Positions 10,409 to 22,278 of a stretch of 64,000 nt of DNA are shown here, in pieces. Numbering within the stretch: the stretch's first letter is position 1; each line of letters starts with the position of its first letter. Below the pieces are notes generated by a model. It made no database searches and had not been told where the DNA came from. It saw only the letters and a list, made by a program, of their open reading frames with translations. The translations under genes and the position numbers were made by a program. The DNA is taken from contig JASJFT010000072.1 of assembly GCA_030770425.1 (NCBI GenBank), forward strand, positions 124,001 to 188,000. Direction: 5' to 3'. The stretch is from Darksidea phi (taxonomy: Eukaryota; Ascomycota; Dothideomycetes; Pleosporales; Lentitheciaceae).

Positions 10409-11794
10409 ATGCCCTCCTTCTACCCTCGTGGCAACATGCCCCGGCAGCTTCCTCTCACACCACCCGAGTTCGTGCCCAGCTACCACTCGGGCTGCGGAGG
10501 AATGCCGTACCAACAGACTGCCTACTCAGGCCAGCCGGGCATCCGTCAACAGGAAGATGGCTATGACTTCGCAGACCGCTACGGTCAGCTCTCCATCGCA
10601 ATGCCGCCCATGTACCCGCAAGCTGGTACCTACATGGGCAATGCGTCACAGAGCCTGCCGCCTGCCAGTTCCTTCTACGAGACTGCCGGCCCAACCATTC
10701 TGCCGCCTATGCGCATGCAGAACAGCCACTCCATCGCAGACTCGAGTCTGCACCAGCAGCAGCAGCGTGCGCAGGAGCTTGCTCAACGTGCCAACCAGCA
10801 GGCGAAAGAGGAAAAGCCCGCAGGTGGCGTGTCCGCGAAGCTGGATTATGACATGGATGTCATGACCGATTTTGTCTGCGAGATGGCGGTACAAGTCATC
10901 ACGCCAGGCCGCATGATGCCTCCGTCATTTCGAAAATGGGTTAACCAGGTACTCTGCGCCACCAGGTTGCCGTCGGCCACTATCCTGCTCAGCATGTTTT
11001 ACCTGTCCACGCGCATGCCGATGCTATCAAGCATCCCCAAGACCGACAGCCACTTGTTCCGCCTGCTTACCATCGCGTTGGTGCTTGGCAGCAAGTTCTT
11101 GGATGACAACACATTCATCAACCGTTCGTGGTCCGAAGTCAGCGGTATACCCGTTGCAGACCTGAACCAGCTCGAGATGGATTGGCTTGTTGCTATTGAG
11201 TTCAAGCTTCACCGCGATCCGACAGAGCAGCAAGGCTGGGTCTCCTGGTCGGAGCACTGGAAGGACTACCAGAGCCATGCCAATGCGCGCACGACTCGAG
11301 TTGGCAAGCTGAGCCCTATCGACACTTCGGTCAACCGACGGTCTATCAACAAGCCGCTCCCACCATTGCCAATGCAACAGAGCTTCAACCCGCCACCTTA
11401 TGAGTACACGCCAAAGTCGGCGCAGCCAACGTACAACAATGCTCCAAGCTACCCCCACTATGACCCTTGGAGATCCGCGAACGACCACTCTCCTCTCTCT
11501 GCGCCAACTACGGGACCCACCACCCCGGAATACTATGGGGCTACGGGTACTTGGGCGGCCGAAGGTTACTCGCGTCGCACCATGTTCGGCTTCCCACCCC
11601 TGTCTCAGCCTACTCCTGGTCAGCCGCAGCAACAACCTCAGCCATCCAATTACGGCCCACCTGCATATTCTTCTCAGTATCAGCCTCCTGCCTGGAACAA
11701 CCACGGCGTTAACTGTGGTTGCATGTACTGCGCCCAGAGGCATCCATCCTATTTCATGGCGCCTGGCTTTGGACCTCAGGCTGTTGCTGTCTAG
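10409..11794 (+). CDS. Pho85-type (Pho80/Pcl/Clg1-like) cyclin
   Basis: Single exon, 461 residues, ATG in context CACCATGCC. Residues ~145-289 form a cyclin box of the Pho80/PCL type: MDVMTDFVCEMAVQ, FRKWVNQVL, ATILLSMFYLSTRM, RLLTIALVLGSKFLDDNTFI, NQLEMDWLVAIEFKLH. Flanks are Pro/Gln/Tyr-rich and disordered, and the C-terminus carries a small Cys cluster (NCGCMYCAQRH) before the last ~15 residues. By family knowledge such cyclins activate the Pho85-type kinase in nutrient and cell-cycle control. The long N-terminal low-complexity region with central box resembles yeast Clg1 more than Pho80. Which subfamily it belongs to needs a tree. Confidence 0.85.
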   Translation: MPSFYPRGNMPRQLPLTPPEFVPSYHSGCGGMPYQQTAYSGQPGIRQQEDGYDFADRYGQLSIAMPPMYPQAGTYMGNASQSLPPASSFYETAGPTILPPMRMQNSHSIADSSLHQQQQRAQELAQRANQQAKEEKPAGGVSAKLDYDMDVMTDFVCEMAVQVITPGRMMPPSFRKWVNQVLCATRLPSATILLSMFYLSTRMPMLSSIPKTDSHLFRLLTIALVLGSKFLDDNTFINRSWSEVSGIPVADLNQLEMDWLVAIEFKLHRDPTEQQGWVSWSEHWKDYQSHANARTTRVGKLSPIDTSVNRRSINKPLPPLPMQQSFNPPPYEYTPKSAQPTYNNAPSYPHYDPWRSANDHSPLSAPTTGPTTPEYYGATGTWAAEGYSRRTMFGFPPLSQPTPGQPQQQPQPSNYGPPAYSSQYQPPAWNNHGVNCGCMYCAQRHPSYFMAPGFGPQAVAV

Positions 11795-13502
11795 GACTCA
11801 GCCACGCTTCTTTGGTCAGCGCACATTGGCTTGTCTGTTGAATACCCTTTTACACTATTCACGGACTGGACCAACCCCACGTTGCATAACCTAGCGGCTT
11901 AAACTCATGGGTCTAGTTAGCCCTGCGGACGTCCGTCATGTTTCCTCTTTCGACCGTTACATATTCGACATCCGGCACCATATCAGCGATTCATCTGTCC
12001 AAAAGTTACTGTTTCTTCCTCCCGGTTCCTCGGTTCACTGGCTTCGATATCCTGTCTAAGGAAGGACAGGTCGATCCCTGATCTGGTCGACCAAAACCGA
12101 GGCTCCTCTGTCGTTCGCTTCTTGCCGCTATTTGGGACGCATATTGGCGCCAGTCCGGATCTTACGAAAAGCACAAGGCTTGCGATCATCTTGCATGATA
12201 GATTTCATTGTCTTACATTGCGCGGCACCGGTTCTTCCTGTTATTGTTTCTATTACGTTTTAGACACTGGGTTATCCATGGTTCACTGGGAGCACTTCGA
12301 GCGAAATTGCGGGTATGAGGCGTTTTCTTTTCATTGACCATTGTGTCACAGCGATGCCCCAGTTCTGATTTCTTGTTTTCGTTGGCTGCGGTCTACGCTC
12401 TGCGCGTTGGAACCTATGCGGCTTCTTTACGATTGCTCTTTTTCCGCGTCTCGCCTCAAGAATGGCTTTGGGAGGATCATTTGCACTGGGTAATGGGTTG
12501 TTTTCCAAGGTTAAAGGCTGTTTACTTGCTGCGGCGGTCAGCTCTCCTCATCTCGAACTTGCGATGGGCATCGGCTGTGGACGACAGATGTGGGACTTAC
12601 TTCCGCGCTCTTCCACGCCTTGCAGTCCCGATATCTGCACCCGCATCGAGCCAGCCTCTTTTTCATGCTCGTTAGAGCTTACGACTTTATTCCACTTCGA
12701 TACCGTCGTCCGTACCTCCGATCCACGTCGGAGTTTGTAATTAATGGCATTCGGACCATTGACGGAGCGCAATACCTGTTCACTCGTCTCATGGGCGGCA
12801 CATGCACTTTATTCTTTTTAGCTTTTATGATTCCTATACCAAACGGCACAGCTTAGGGTTTCACGGGTGCGGAATGGGTTCGTTGAATTACTAGTAGTAC
12901 CTGCACACATGGCAGTAGCATCAAAATGGAAAGACTGAAGGGCGGTCAAATGGCTGCCCTGGATACCAACATGAGCAATGTTCCCGATGATCATCCGTGC
13001 ATTTTGCCCGCTCTCATGTGTCCACGTTGGCTTACGGTGGCTACTTTCGCTCTGAGAGGATCTGTTTGCGAGGCGTCAGAGACTGGGCGCCTGGCGCCTG
13101 GCGCCCAGCTGCGCATCGTGGGCTTTCCCCACCTAATCAATAAGGGGCATCATCTTGCTATGTTGGAGACACCTTTGCACTACGCTGCAACGGCTCTGAC
13201 CTAATTCGCACGCCACAGGTTCCCGCAACTGAATGTTCCTTTTGTTGCAGAGAGCATTCGCTCCCGAGAATCCGATTCCATCGGAAGCGGACGAACAACA
13301 AGCACCGGAATGCCGACGCATAGCGGAATTAGCGGGAGCTTATGTTCAAATGTTCGTCCGGGTCTACGCACGGTGTCGTCATTGACCAATAGGGAGCATA
13401 GCTCTTCCTTCATGCGTGACCCAAATCGATGCACCTTTACGCCCCCGTATATATCTCGCAAGCACTGCCGGGCATAGCTGGCGGTGCCTTGGTAGTTGTC
13501 AG
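11795..13502. other. intergenic region
   Basis: 1.7 kb between the cyclin stop and the next gene. The first several hundred bases are pyrimidine-rich and probably 3' UTR. Overlapping short ORFs lack protein character. A GGCGCCT micro-repeat occurs near 13087-13107. Confidence 0.5.
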
Positions 13503-15072
13503 ATGTCCTCTCGTATCCTTGGGGCCCTGTATATGAGGGTTTCTAGCTCGTCAGTTCCACGCATCGCTCCTGCGTCCTCAACCACTGCTTTTGTGCCCAG
13601 GGCTACCATCAGAGGCTCTCCAACTTCTTCTTCTCCTTCTTCCCGCCACATACAGCGTACAGCTTCCCCCGCTTCTCGAGGGTGGCAGACGCCTCGCTTT
13701 AGCTACGCGGTTAAGATGAGTTCGGCAGCTGGCGGCGCGGTGGGCGTTGGGTCTGCGGGGTTGTATGCTGTTGTGGGTAACCCCGCGCAGATCGGGGCGA
13801 GGCCAGAGGAGGCGCATGCTAAGGCGCATCATTTGAAGGATGGGAAGGGGTTTGTTAATCCCTGGGATAGCTTTCGCGAGTGGAGTGCACCGAGGATTGT
13901 GTTTAGTTTGCTGTGGTGAGTTGTGTACAACCGCGCCTGCACGGCACGCGAGCGCTAACCCATTGATCGTAGGAGAAAGATCTCAGGTCAACAAAATAAC
14001 CCAGACACCACACCGCCTACAGTACCAATCCGCACTCCAGACTTCCTTCCTAGCAGAGAGACCAAGAAGCTTCGCGCAACATGGCTCGGCCACGCTTGCT
14101 ACTACGTCGAATTCCCCTCAGGCCTTCGTGTGCTCTTCGACCCCGTCTTTGAGGACTGCTGCGCACCTATCAACCTGAAATCGCTGAAGCGCTACACACC
14201 TCCACCTTGCGAGCTTGAGGATCTCCCTGTCGTAGACGCCGTTGTCATATCACACAACCACTACGATCACCTATCCTATCCGACGATTAAGCGGATACAA
14301 AAGAAGTTCCCGCGCGCGCATTACTTTGCGCCACTGGGGAACAAGATCTGGTTTGAGAAGAGTGGAGTTCCGGCGGCCAATGTGACTGAGTTAGATTGGT
14401 GGGATACGAGGGATCTCAAGTTGGAGGCGGAGATTAGGGACACTAACGAGGCGGATAATAAGTCGGTTTCGCCATCGACAGAGGATGGGAAGGGCGGTAT
14501 TACAGCGACGATTGGAGCGCTGCCCTGTCAGCATACTAGTGCGAGAGGGCCGTTCGACAAGGCGAAGACGCTTTGGGCGAGTTGGAGTGTGGAAAGTGGA
14601 GGCGCGAAGGTGTATTTCGCTGGGTATGCTCTCCCTCTTCTATGCCATTTACAATAGATACCCATGCTAATATCCTCGCAGCGACACAGGCTACCGCTCC
14701 GTCCCCAACCTCCCCCCCAACACCGACGACTACTCAGAAGCGCACGCCCACCTCCCCGTCTGCCCCGCCTTCGCACAAATCGGCAAGCACCGCGGGCCCT
14801 TCGATCTCGGCATGATCCCCATCGGCGCCTACGAGCCCCGCTGGATCATGTCGCCCATACATGCGAACCCCAAAGACTCTGTCAACATCTTTATGGATAC
14901 CAAGTGTCGCAAGGCGCTGGGTATGCACTGGGGCACATGGGTGCTTACCGAGGAGGACGTTATGGAACCGCCGAGGAAGTTGAAGGAGGCATTGGGCGAG
15001 AAGGGGATTAGGGAGACGGGTGTTTTTGATATTGTAGATATTGGGGAGAGTAGGGAGTATGAGAGCAATTAG
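13503..15072 (+). CDS. NAPE-PLD-like metallo-beta-lactamase-fold hydrolase
   Basis: Three exons: 13503-13915, 13973-14623, 14682-15072; 484 residues. The metal-binding signature SHNHYDHLS (HxHxDH) sits near residues 230-238. It is preceded by [20 protein letters not shown] and LFDPVFED and followed by [11 protein letters not shown] and later [12 protein letters not shown], the layout of N-acyl-phosphatidylethanolamine phospholipase D and its UlaG/RomA relatives. The N-terminal ~75 residues are Ser/Arg/Pro-rich, followed by a glycine-rich hydrophobic segment ([18 protein letters not shown]), which suggests a mitochondrial-type presequence and membrane contact. The predicted reaction, release of N-acylethanolamine from NAPE in a membrane, is inferred from the family. 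The start at 13503 gives the best targeting sequence; an in-frame ATG 29 codons upstream also exists. Confidence 0.85.
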
Positions 15073-15358
15073 GGGATTGGATACTTTGTCTTGTTTGATA
15101 CCACGGCGTTGAACGGCTGAAGTGTGGCTGCTGTACCGGCGGTTTTTCTCGCAGGAGTGCCTCCTAGAGATACTAATTTCGACTGGCTTCTTGTCTAATA
15201 TGGTTTCTGGTGACGTAGTAGTTCTGTATATATCAGTCAGCTGAAGCGGGAAGGGTACAATAGCATTTTCCATCACGGCCTGGCTTTATAAATGCTATAT
15301 TCAGACTCCGTTCGGTCGCTCCTCAACACCAACACCAACGTCCCCACCTCAATCCCAC

Positions 15359-17144
15359 CTACGCCCCCCTCGTCTTCTCCAAAATGGTGCGTATCATCTC
15401 ATTCCCCACAACCGCCGCCTCCTTGAACCGCGGCTCAAAGTACGCCTGGATCGACTCGAATTTCTCGCGGTAGGCGTCAAAGTGGCCCAAGCTGACGCGT
15501 TGGCTCCAGTCGCGCGCCGCAAAGGTGAATTCGAGATCGTCGGTGCGGAACGTGTTGTCGTCGATGGCTGTGTCGATTACTTCGGTTAGGAGGGAGGGGT
15601 GCAGGAAGAGGTATTCGGTTATGCCGAGCCACATGCGGAAGAGCTGGGGTGTTGGTGTTGGTGTTAGTGGGGGGTTGCGTAGATTGGGGATGATAAAGGG
15701 GAAGGGCTTACGGGTGTAGAGCAGATCATGTGGTCGTAGGGGACTATCCCTAGTTTCCACCAGCAGTCTACCATTGCTAGGAGGCTGAGGTGGTTGTTCT
15801 TGAGCCGCTTTTCAGGGATCTCGCCCAAACTGAAGCGGTCAAGGACTTCGTCTCTCAGTAGTAGCTCTTCATTGACTCTCCGACCGCCGAAGACGGCCTC
15901 TCGTGCTGTCATGATACGCCCCCTCAGCTCTTCCTTGTGACCCCCAAGCATGAGCTTGAAGAGCTCTGTGACCGACTCGGCGTATTGTTTGATCTGCTTC
16001 TGCGCGTCCGGGTTGAGGATGGCGAGACCAGCGTAGACATGCCACTTGTTGGCGTAGATGCGGAGTGTGATGTTGATCTTGACGTTCTCGATCCCGCCGA
16101 TGTAGCGGGGATACTCCCAAGGGAACTGGTTGTTGGCCATCCATGCAGCGCCCATACTAAGAAAGGCAGCGTGTGTGACGGCTTGCGTGTCTGCAGTGAT
16201 ACGGTCGTGCTGTTCGCGGGTGAGATAAACATGCTTTGAGGCTAAACAAGATAGCATGTTCTCGACGAGTGCAAAGGCTTCGTCTGAGGCACGATGCTTG
16301 ATGAGCACCAAGGGCTGACCTTTTGGATCAACGCCTGGGCCGTGGAGCGAGTGGCATGATACGATGTGGACGTCGCTAGGCAGGTGTTTCTCAAAGGCTT
16401 CGATTTCTGGGGCTTTACAGGAGGTCTGGCCGCCGACGATTGCACCCATTTTGGTTGCTAATTATGAAGATGTTAGAGGCGGAAAGACGAAGGCGAAGTT
16501 GCAGCATACAAGGACCGAACGCCTTAACAACAGCATCAATGTTCTTCGCTTCGACACTGTAGATGATGTAGTCGCTGCACCGAGAGACGAGATGACCGCT
16601 CCGCATGATTTCAACTTTGGGCTGGGACAAGCTCAGCATAGCTCTATTGATGATAATGTACACGAAGGCTATCCTACTCTGCCCTGAAACTCTCCCACCA
16701 ACGCATCGTACTTGTCCGGGAGATCACATGCGTTGACCCTAGAGTAAGGATAATTAGTCGGCTGCGGAAGTTTAGAGGATCTATGAGGCATCGGTCAGCG
16801 TCGTTCCACGAACTAATCTTGAGCAGAGTAGAAAGTATTGGAATAGATCAGAGGTGTATAAATTAAGGTAGCGAGAGTTCACATCATGGACAGCAACGTG
16901 CCAGTTTCCCGCGACCAAGACGGCTACAGGATAGACACGCACCATACTCGAGCCAAATGCACTCACAGTCATCATAACAGAAAGAATGGAAGAAACAAAG
17001 GCATTGGCTTACCAATTCAATGCTAGATACGCTCTCACACGAGCAAAGCAAGACTCACTTCCAGCCAGCATCGCTCAACCGGCGGGCATACATCTTCCCC
17101 ATATCGCCCATCCCGATGATACCGATGCTCTTGCCCTTCTCCAT
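15359..17144 (-). CDS. TYR1: prephenate dehydrogenase (NADP+)
   Basis: Five exons on the minus strand: 17059-17144, 16678-16738, 16510-16621, 15712-16457, 15359-15643; 429 residues, all phases consistent. The start MEKGKSIGIIGMGDMGKMYA gives the Rossmann GxGxxG nucleotide-binding motif. Later blocks match fungal Tyr1: HLVSRCSDYIIYSVEAKNID, MGAIVGGQTSCKAPEI, CHSLHGPGVDPKGQPLVLIK, HDRITADTQAVTHAAFLSMG. The enzyme oxidatively decarboxylates prephenate to 4-hydroxyphenylpyruvate in tyrosine synthesis. The gene is divergent from RPS14 with 261 bp between start codons, and convergent with the NAPE-PLD-like gene (286 bp). The two small exons (61 and 112 nt) were placed by homology. Confidence 0.92.
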
Positions 17145-17405
17145 ATTCGCAGCGTCGCACGCAGAGAGTGTGATGTAGGAGTTCAGGTCATGGCGGGCGG
17201 TGAGGAGTAAGAAAGTGTGACGAACCTGCGTCAAGCCACAGAAAAGTTCAGTCAGCCGCGCTAGGCTCGGAAGGAACTACTTTTATCCGCGCTCGGGAAA
17301 AGATAGTTCCGTCGCCGATGCGCCCACATTAACGACCAAATTCACTTTCTTGACAAGCATCGCTCGCCATCGCAACCTCGTCGTCGAAGCAGATCTACAT
17401 TCGAA
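17145..17405. promoter_or_regulatory. shared intergenic promoter, TYR1 / RPS14
   Basis: 261 bp between the two divergent start codons must contain both promoters and leaders. No specific factor site is called. Confidence 0.5.
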
Positions 17406-18023
17406 ATGCCTCCCAAGAAGAAGGTTGAGCGCGGTGCGCAAGAGAACATCCAGGTAATTGCTTACAAAACCAGAAGAAGAACTGATGTATGCTAACTTCG
17501 TCCCAGCTCGGACCCCAGGTCCGCGAGGTACGAGTCGATCGCAGATGCCAGCTTGAAGGCACCTATTGATTGCATAACAGGGCGAGCTCGTCTTCGGCGT
17601 CGCCAGAATCTTCGCTTCCTTCAACGATACCTTCGTCCACATCACCGATCTGTCTGGTCGCGAAACCATCTCCCGTGTTACCGGCGGCATGAAGGTCAAG
17701 GCCGATCGTGACGAATCCTCACCCTACGCTGCCATGTTGGCGGCCCAGGACGTCGGTGCGTACACAACTGGGATCAAGATATCGGCAGAACGAAGGACTA
17801 ATTGTATGTAGCTGCCCGCTGCAAGGAGCTCGGCATCTCCGCACTCCACGTCAAGATCCGAGCTACCGGTGGAAACGGCACCAAGACCCCCGGTCCCGGT
17901 GCTCAGTCTGCTCTCCGCGCTCTTGCCCGTGCCGGCATGCGCATTGGCCGTATCGAGGACGTTACCCCGACTCCGTCTGATTCCACGAGAAGGAAGGGCG
18001 GTCGCCGTGGTCGTCGTCTCTGA
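17406..18023 (+). CDS. RPS14: 40S ribosomal protein S14 (uS11)
   Basis: Four exons: 17406-17453, 17507-17527, 17581-17755, 17812-18023; 151 residues as expected. The sequence runs [20 protein letters not shown], then [40 protein letters not shown], and ends in the invariant [20 protein letters not shown] tail. Exon 2 is only 21 nt. The protein is a structural component of the small-subunit platform, contacting the 3' region of 18S rRNA and the E-site mRNA (family knowledge). Confidence 0.96.
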
Positions 18024-18278
18024 GCGTGTGTGGGGTTTCTCTGGCTGGTGCTGGAGTCCGGTATGGCATATCATGGCTTATGAATATGGTGTTCATGACT
18101 GGAACTAAAATTACGCGGGGAACGGCTATGGCCTGGTCTCCATGTTGAACTCGGCTCGTCAATGGAATAGTCAAAGCAGTTCAACAGAAACTTTCTGCAT
18201 CAATTCATTCGGCTTGCTGAGATGCATGGTGATTCAACATTAGAGTATTCTATATATGTGATCATGAGCCGTCAATCG

Positions 18279-19346
18279 TCATATGTCCACGACCTGGACC
18301 GGATTACCCAGCTTTCCGGTATTGCCACGCATCTGCGTCGCATTGATCATAGTTGTATGTGAGCGCCGCCCACCCCACACTCGATCCCAAATCAATCCTA
18401 TCAACCCGCGATACGCAACCCTTGCTACGTTTCCCCACAGCCATGGATTGAGTAGTCCATGTGTCCACTTTGATTCGATCTTCATGCCCTTCTCATACGC
18501 ATCATGACACCCATCCCACCACACAATTTCCTTCCCCGCACCCCAATGCACATGCCCGAAGACATGCAGTGTTGGCTTTACCCGCTTCACCTCTGCAGCG
18601 AGATGCTCACAGCCCATACCATTGGGCAATGGAAGGTCTGAGTGGTACTTCGGCGGCGTGTGCGTAACCAGTATGTCTACATCCTCAGGCACCGTCTCCG
18701 ACCACGCATCTCTACCCCGCGGATACTGGAACGCATGCACACTCATAGGCCCGCAAGCTGGAATTTGTGGTGCACCGTACAACGTTATTCTCCGATGTCG
18801 GGTCTGCTGGGATAACAGGTGTGTCCTTGAATTCACCGCATCTGCATCGTTGGTACCATTTGGTGAGACAGTAATCGCCAGACTTAATCGTCGGTGCTGC
18901 AGATAGTGTATCCTCCCCCAATCGATCGTCCCGCTTCTCTGATCTTCCCGTAACGAAGGCCGAGTTCGCGGATCAAGATACGTATCATGGTTTCCACTTA
19001 TCGCCACAATCTCTTTGTGCGGCAAAGATGCTAGCCAATCAACCTGCTTCTGTATCTCCTCTATACTGCCGTCTACCGTCATGTCCCCCGCATGTATGAG
19101 TATGTCACCCTCTGGTACATCTTCAACGATATTGTTGTGTGTGTCTGAGATACAGACTACTCTTACAGGGTATTGTGAGGGCGTGGGTGTGGAACGTAGG
19201 GCGGTGACGAGGTGGTAGATGTTGTAGAGGAGTAGCTTTACGGGAGCTCGGAGGGTGAGGTTGAAGAGCGGTGTGGGTTCGAAGGGGTCGGGAGATTTAG
19301 GGGGCGATTTGGTGGTGCGCCATGACGAGATAGTCTCGAAGACCAT
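18279..19346 (-). CDS. calcineurin-like metallophosphoesterase (MPPED-type)
   Basis: Single exon, 355 residues from MVFETISSWRTTKSPPKSPD. The five metallophosphatase motifs are in order: CISDTHN (D68, H70), HAGDMTVDG (D88), SGNHDTY (N119, H120), a later THTPP, and VFGHVHWGAG (GHxH). The spacing fits the MPPED1/2 / UPF0046 branch, a class II phosphodiesterase family acting on cyclic nucleotides or similar substrates; the substrate is not predictable. Residues ~18-50 contain a moderately hydrophobic stretch. A longer in-frame start at 19484 adds 46 poorly conserved residues. The gene lies tail-to-tail with RPS14. Confidence 0.85.
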   Translation of the reverse strand: MVFETISSWRTTKSPPKSPDPFEPTPLFNLTLRAPVKLLLYNIYHLVTALRSTPTPSQYPVRVVCISDTHNNIVEDVPEGDILIHAGDMTVDGSIEEIQKQVDWLASLPHKEIVAISGNHDTYLDPRTRPSLREDQRSGTIDWGRIHYLQHRRLSLAITVSPNGTNDADAVNSRTHLLSQQTRHRRITLYGAPQIPACGPMSVHAFQYPRGRDAWSETVPEDVDILVTHTPPKYHSDLPLPNGMGCEHLAAEVKRVKPTLHVFGHVHWGAGKEIVWWDGCHDAYEKGMKIESKWTHGLLNPWLWGNVARVAYRGLIGLIWDRVWGGRRSHTTMINATQMRGNTGKLGNPVQVVDI

Positions 19347-19866
19347 TCCCAGAGGCGTGTACGAGTGCTTTGTGGCGTAGAGGTGTTGAGCAGATATGGT
19401 GCTGCATGTGCTTCTGGAGCATTGCTGCTGGACAAGGGTCCACAGAATGTGGCATTGTGGCTGTGCATTGTGGCTTGTGACCAACTGCTTGCAAATATCC
19501 CCGCACCAACTTCCTCCACAGGGTACAATGTCTTCTTACAGGGGGCACAACAGGGTGTCCCATAGGCTGAACATATCCTCTACTCTGAGAAACGTCAAAT
19601 TCACCGGTTTGTCATATACAAATCTGCCTTAGATTGGCCCCAGGCATGCATGGAGCCGCCGTGGAGGCTGAGCCGCGGCAGACCGCATGCTTGCATTGCA
19701 TGGCATGAGTTGGCCTTGCCGGGGGCTCACCGTGTTTAAGTAGCTGCCTATTTCCCTATTCAAATATGTGCAGTTTGGCTGTTTGCTCTCGTCCCGTTTT
19801 GCTTTATACTTTTGGGTCGCTTTTCTATCACCGTCCGATCTTGATTGAGATATAAAGCGTGCGACC
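19347..19866. other. intergenic region between divergent genes
   Basis: 520 bp between the phosphoesterase start and the HeLo gene start, which are head to head. No gene seen. Confidence 0.5.
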
Positions 19867-21916
19867 ATGGCCGAATTAACACTCGCTGCCGTATCTCTAA
19901 CATTTCAAGTCTTCTCAGGATGTGTTCAAGGTAAGACTCTCCTCCAAATATCACCATGTACAAATGCAGCATGCTTATCAATTTCCAGGCTATGAACTCA
20001 TAACCGATGCGAAACACATGCCCTCAGACTGCCAGTACTTGCGAGTCCGACTCAAAACCGAGCAATACCGCCTCCTAGATTGGGCCGCAGTCGTCCAACT
20101 CGATGAAACAGACGACACGCTGCTCATCAGCAATTCTAGCAAAGGCCTCCTTCTCGACGTGCTCGACCAACAACGCCGTCTTCTGCATCAATTCGGCCGT
20201 CTGGACGACAAGTACAAGAAGCTCTCTAAACCGCTCTTAATTGATTACGAAGAAGAGCATGATGGCGCCTTGCCTGAACCACCGGCCTACTCCCCAAAAG
20301 AGGAGAGTCCTACGGTGCAGAGGGTCGATTCGGATTTCAAAAAGCGCTTTCCGCAAAGCGAGAAGTTGTTGAAAAAGAGTATGGACTGGGCGAAGAAATC
20401 CGCCGGTGTGCCGAGGAAGCTCAAGTGGGCTAGCTTTGATAAGGCCAAGATGGAGAATCTCGTGCTCAAGTTGAACTCATTTAATGACTTTATGCGCGAG
20501 ATGCTCAACTCGGCGCAGCTCGAGAGCCTGGCTATCAAGCAGACGCGCACGGAGTTCCAGATTATGCAGCTCAACAGCAGCATCCAGAATCTGGTCCAGA
20601 TCTTCGAGTCCACGGCGTTATTGCAGATCAACAGAGGCGGTGGCAGGCGGAAGAGTATCGGGCGACATGTGACGAATCCCGTCCGCGCATACCTCTCCGC
20701 TCAAGGCCTCGACGACATCGACGAAGAACTGGACATCGCAAAGCCTCCAGGCATGCACAATCTCGCAGCCCTCGCGCAATTCAAAGCCCTGAATTCGGCT
20801 TTGGGCGATCCGACCATCTTTACCGACGAATTCACAAATTCGATTGCGCTCCCACATACAGCATCCGAGACTTTGGACGTTGAGCTTTCTCGTGCTGATA
20901 TCCATATCTTGGAGAGTTCTGAAGCCGAAGAAGTCAGCGGCGAATCCCACCGTGTAGAAGCGTATTATCAACCCCCGCACTCCAAGAAAACGAGTGTGTG
21001 GATAGAATGGAAGACGTACGAACCCCTGCCTTCCGAACCTTCAGGTCCAGATCCGAAGATCCACGAGAGAGTGAAGGCCCTTGCTGCCCTCTTGAAGGAG
21101 AACAATTCAACAGATCAATTCCGCGCACCGCATTGTCTGGGGTATTTCCTCGACACAGACCCAGAAACGGAAGAAGACCACTGCCGATTCGGGCTCGTCT
21201 TCGAGAAACCCGCCTCCGCGCATGCAACTACAAAGCCCGTGTCTCTACACAGTCTACTTGTAGATTCTAAAGTCGATATCCCCAGTCTAACAGACCGCAT
21301 AACACTCATGCGCCTTCTCAGCGAAACGCTCGAACGGCTTCATGCGGTAAACTGGCTCCACAAAGGGCTCCGCAGCTCCAACATCCTCTTCTTCTCCGAC
21401 AGCGGGCCCTCCGAGATCACTTACGCGGACCCCTACATCAGCGGCTTCGACTACAGCCGCCCAGCCCTCAACGACGACATGACGGAGAAACCGCCCGAAG
21501 ACGCCGCGTCGGATGTCTACCGACATCCGCACGTCCAAGGCTCAGGGGGCCGTGAAGGCGCCGGCCGCGGCTTCAAAAAGTCCTATGACCTGTACTCGCT
21601 CGGCATCATTCTCCTAGAGATTGCTTACTGGAAGCCCATCGATCAAATCATGGGCATAGAGAACTTGGAGCGGGCCAGGCCGAGCATCATCTTCAAGGTC
21701 CGGAAGCGGCTCTTGGACGAGAACGAGGGGTTCCTCAAATATGTGAAGAGTCATTTGGGGAATACGGTGTCGGCGGTTATTAAAGTTTGCTTGGAGGGGC
21801 CGAAGGCATTTGGGCTGGAGGAAGGGGTTGATGAGAAGAGGGAGGAGGTTGGGGCGCAGTTGCAGAGAGGGTTTTATGAGAGCGTTGTCAAGGAGTTTGG
21901 GGAGGTGAGGATATAG
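19867..21916 (+). CDS. HeLo-domain protein with degenerate protein-kinase domain
   Basis: Two exons (19867-19930, 19989-21916), 663 residues. The intron is essential: exon 1 gives MAELTLAAVSLTFQVFSGCV, the start typical of HeLo / prion-inhibition-and-propagation domains, and continues GYELITDAKHMPSDCQYLRV. The helical HeLo region covers about residues 1-225, ending in FQIMQLNSSIQNLVQIFEST. After a linker, residues ~340-663 follow the kinase fold (LLSETLERLHAVNWLHKGLR, SYDLYSLGIILLEIAYWKPI). Catalytic signatures are broken: HRDxKxxN reads HKGLRSSN (no Asp) and the DFG region reads GFDYS. I infer a pseudokinase. HeLo domains form membrane-damaging bundles in HET-S-type cell death, and HeLo plus pseudokinase parallels the animal necroptosis effector MLKL. 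Self/non-self or stress-triggered death is a hypothesis only. Confidence 0.88.
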
Positions 21917-22278
21917 CGGGTTCGATTGCGTAACGAGAAGGTCGTCGGTGGAGTAATATTTCCGTCTAACAGGGGCGTTGTGTATTTAAAGTATGGTTAG
22001 ACAATGTATCGATAGGAAACGTCCTTGGGCTTATCCGAGCCTATTTCATTAGCAACGTACTTTCATACTTCTCAAAAGCAAGCCTCTTTGTGCCCTGAAC
22101 CTCGACGATCCATGTATTGCAGTATCTCGCTATGTCAAAGGGGATCCTCCAAAAGGCCGTTTGTCCATCATTTCCTCATTTCTACCTCGCCGCTCCGCCC
22201 TTTTCATGTTGTCGACGCCTCCCCGCGAGAGGAGTATGCAATTATCCGTTCATCGCTAAAGTACAACAGCGCCACCAC
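21917..22278. other. convergent 3' intergenic region
   Basis: 362 bp between the stop codons of the HeLo gene and profilin. Presumably the two 3' UTRs; nothing else seen. Confidence 0.5.
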
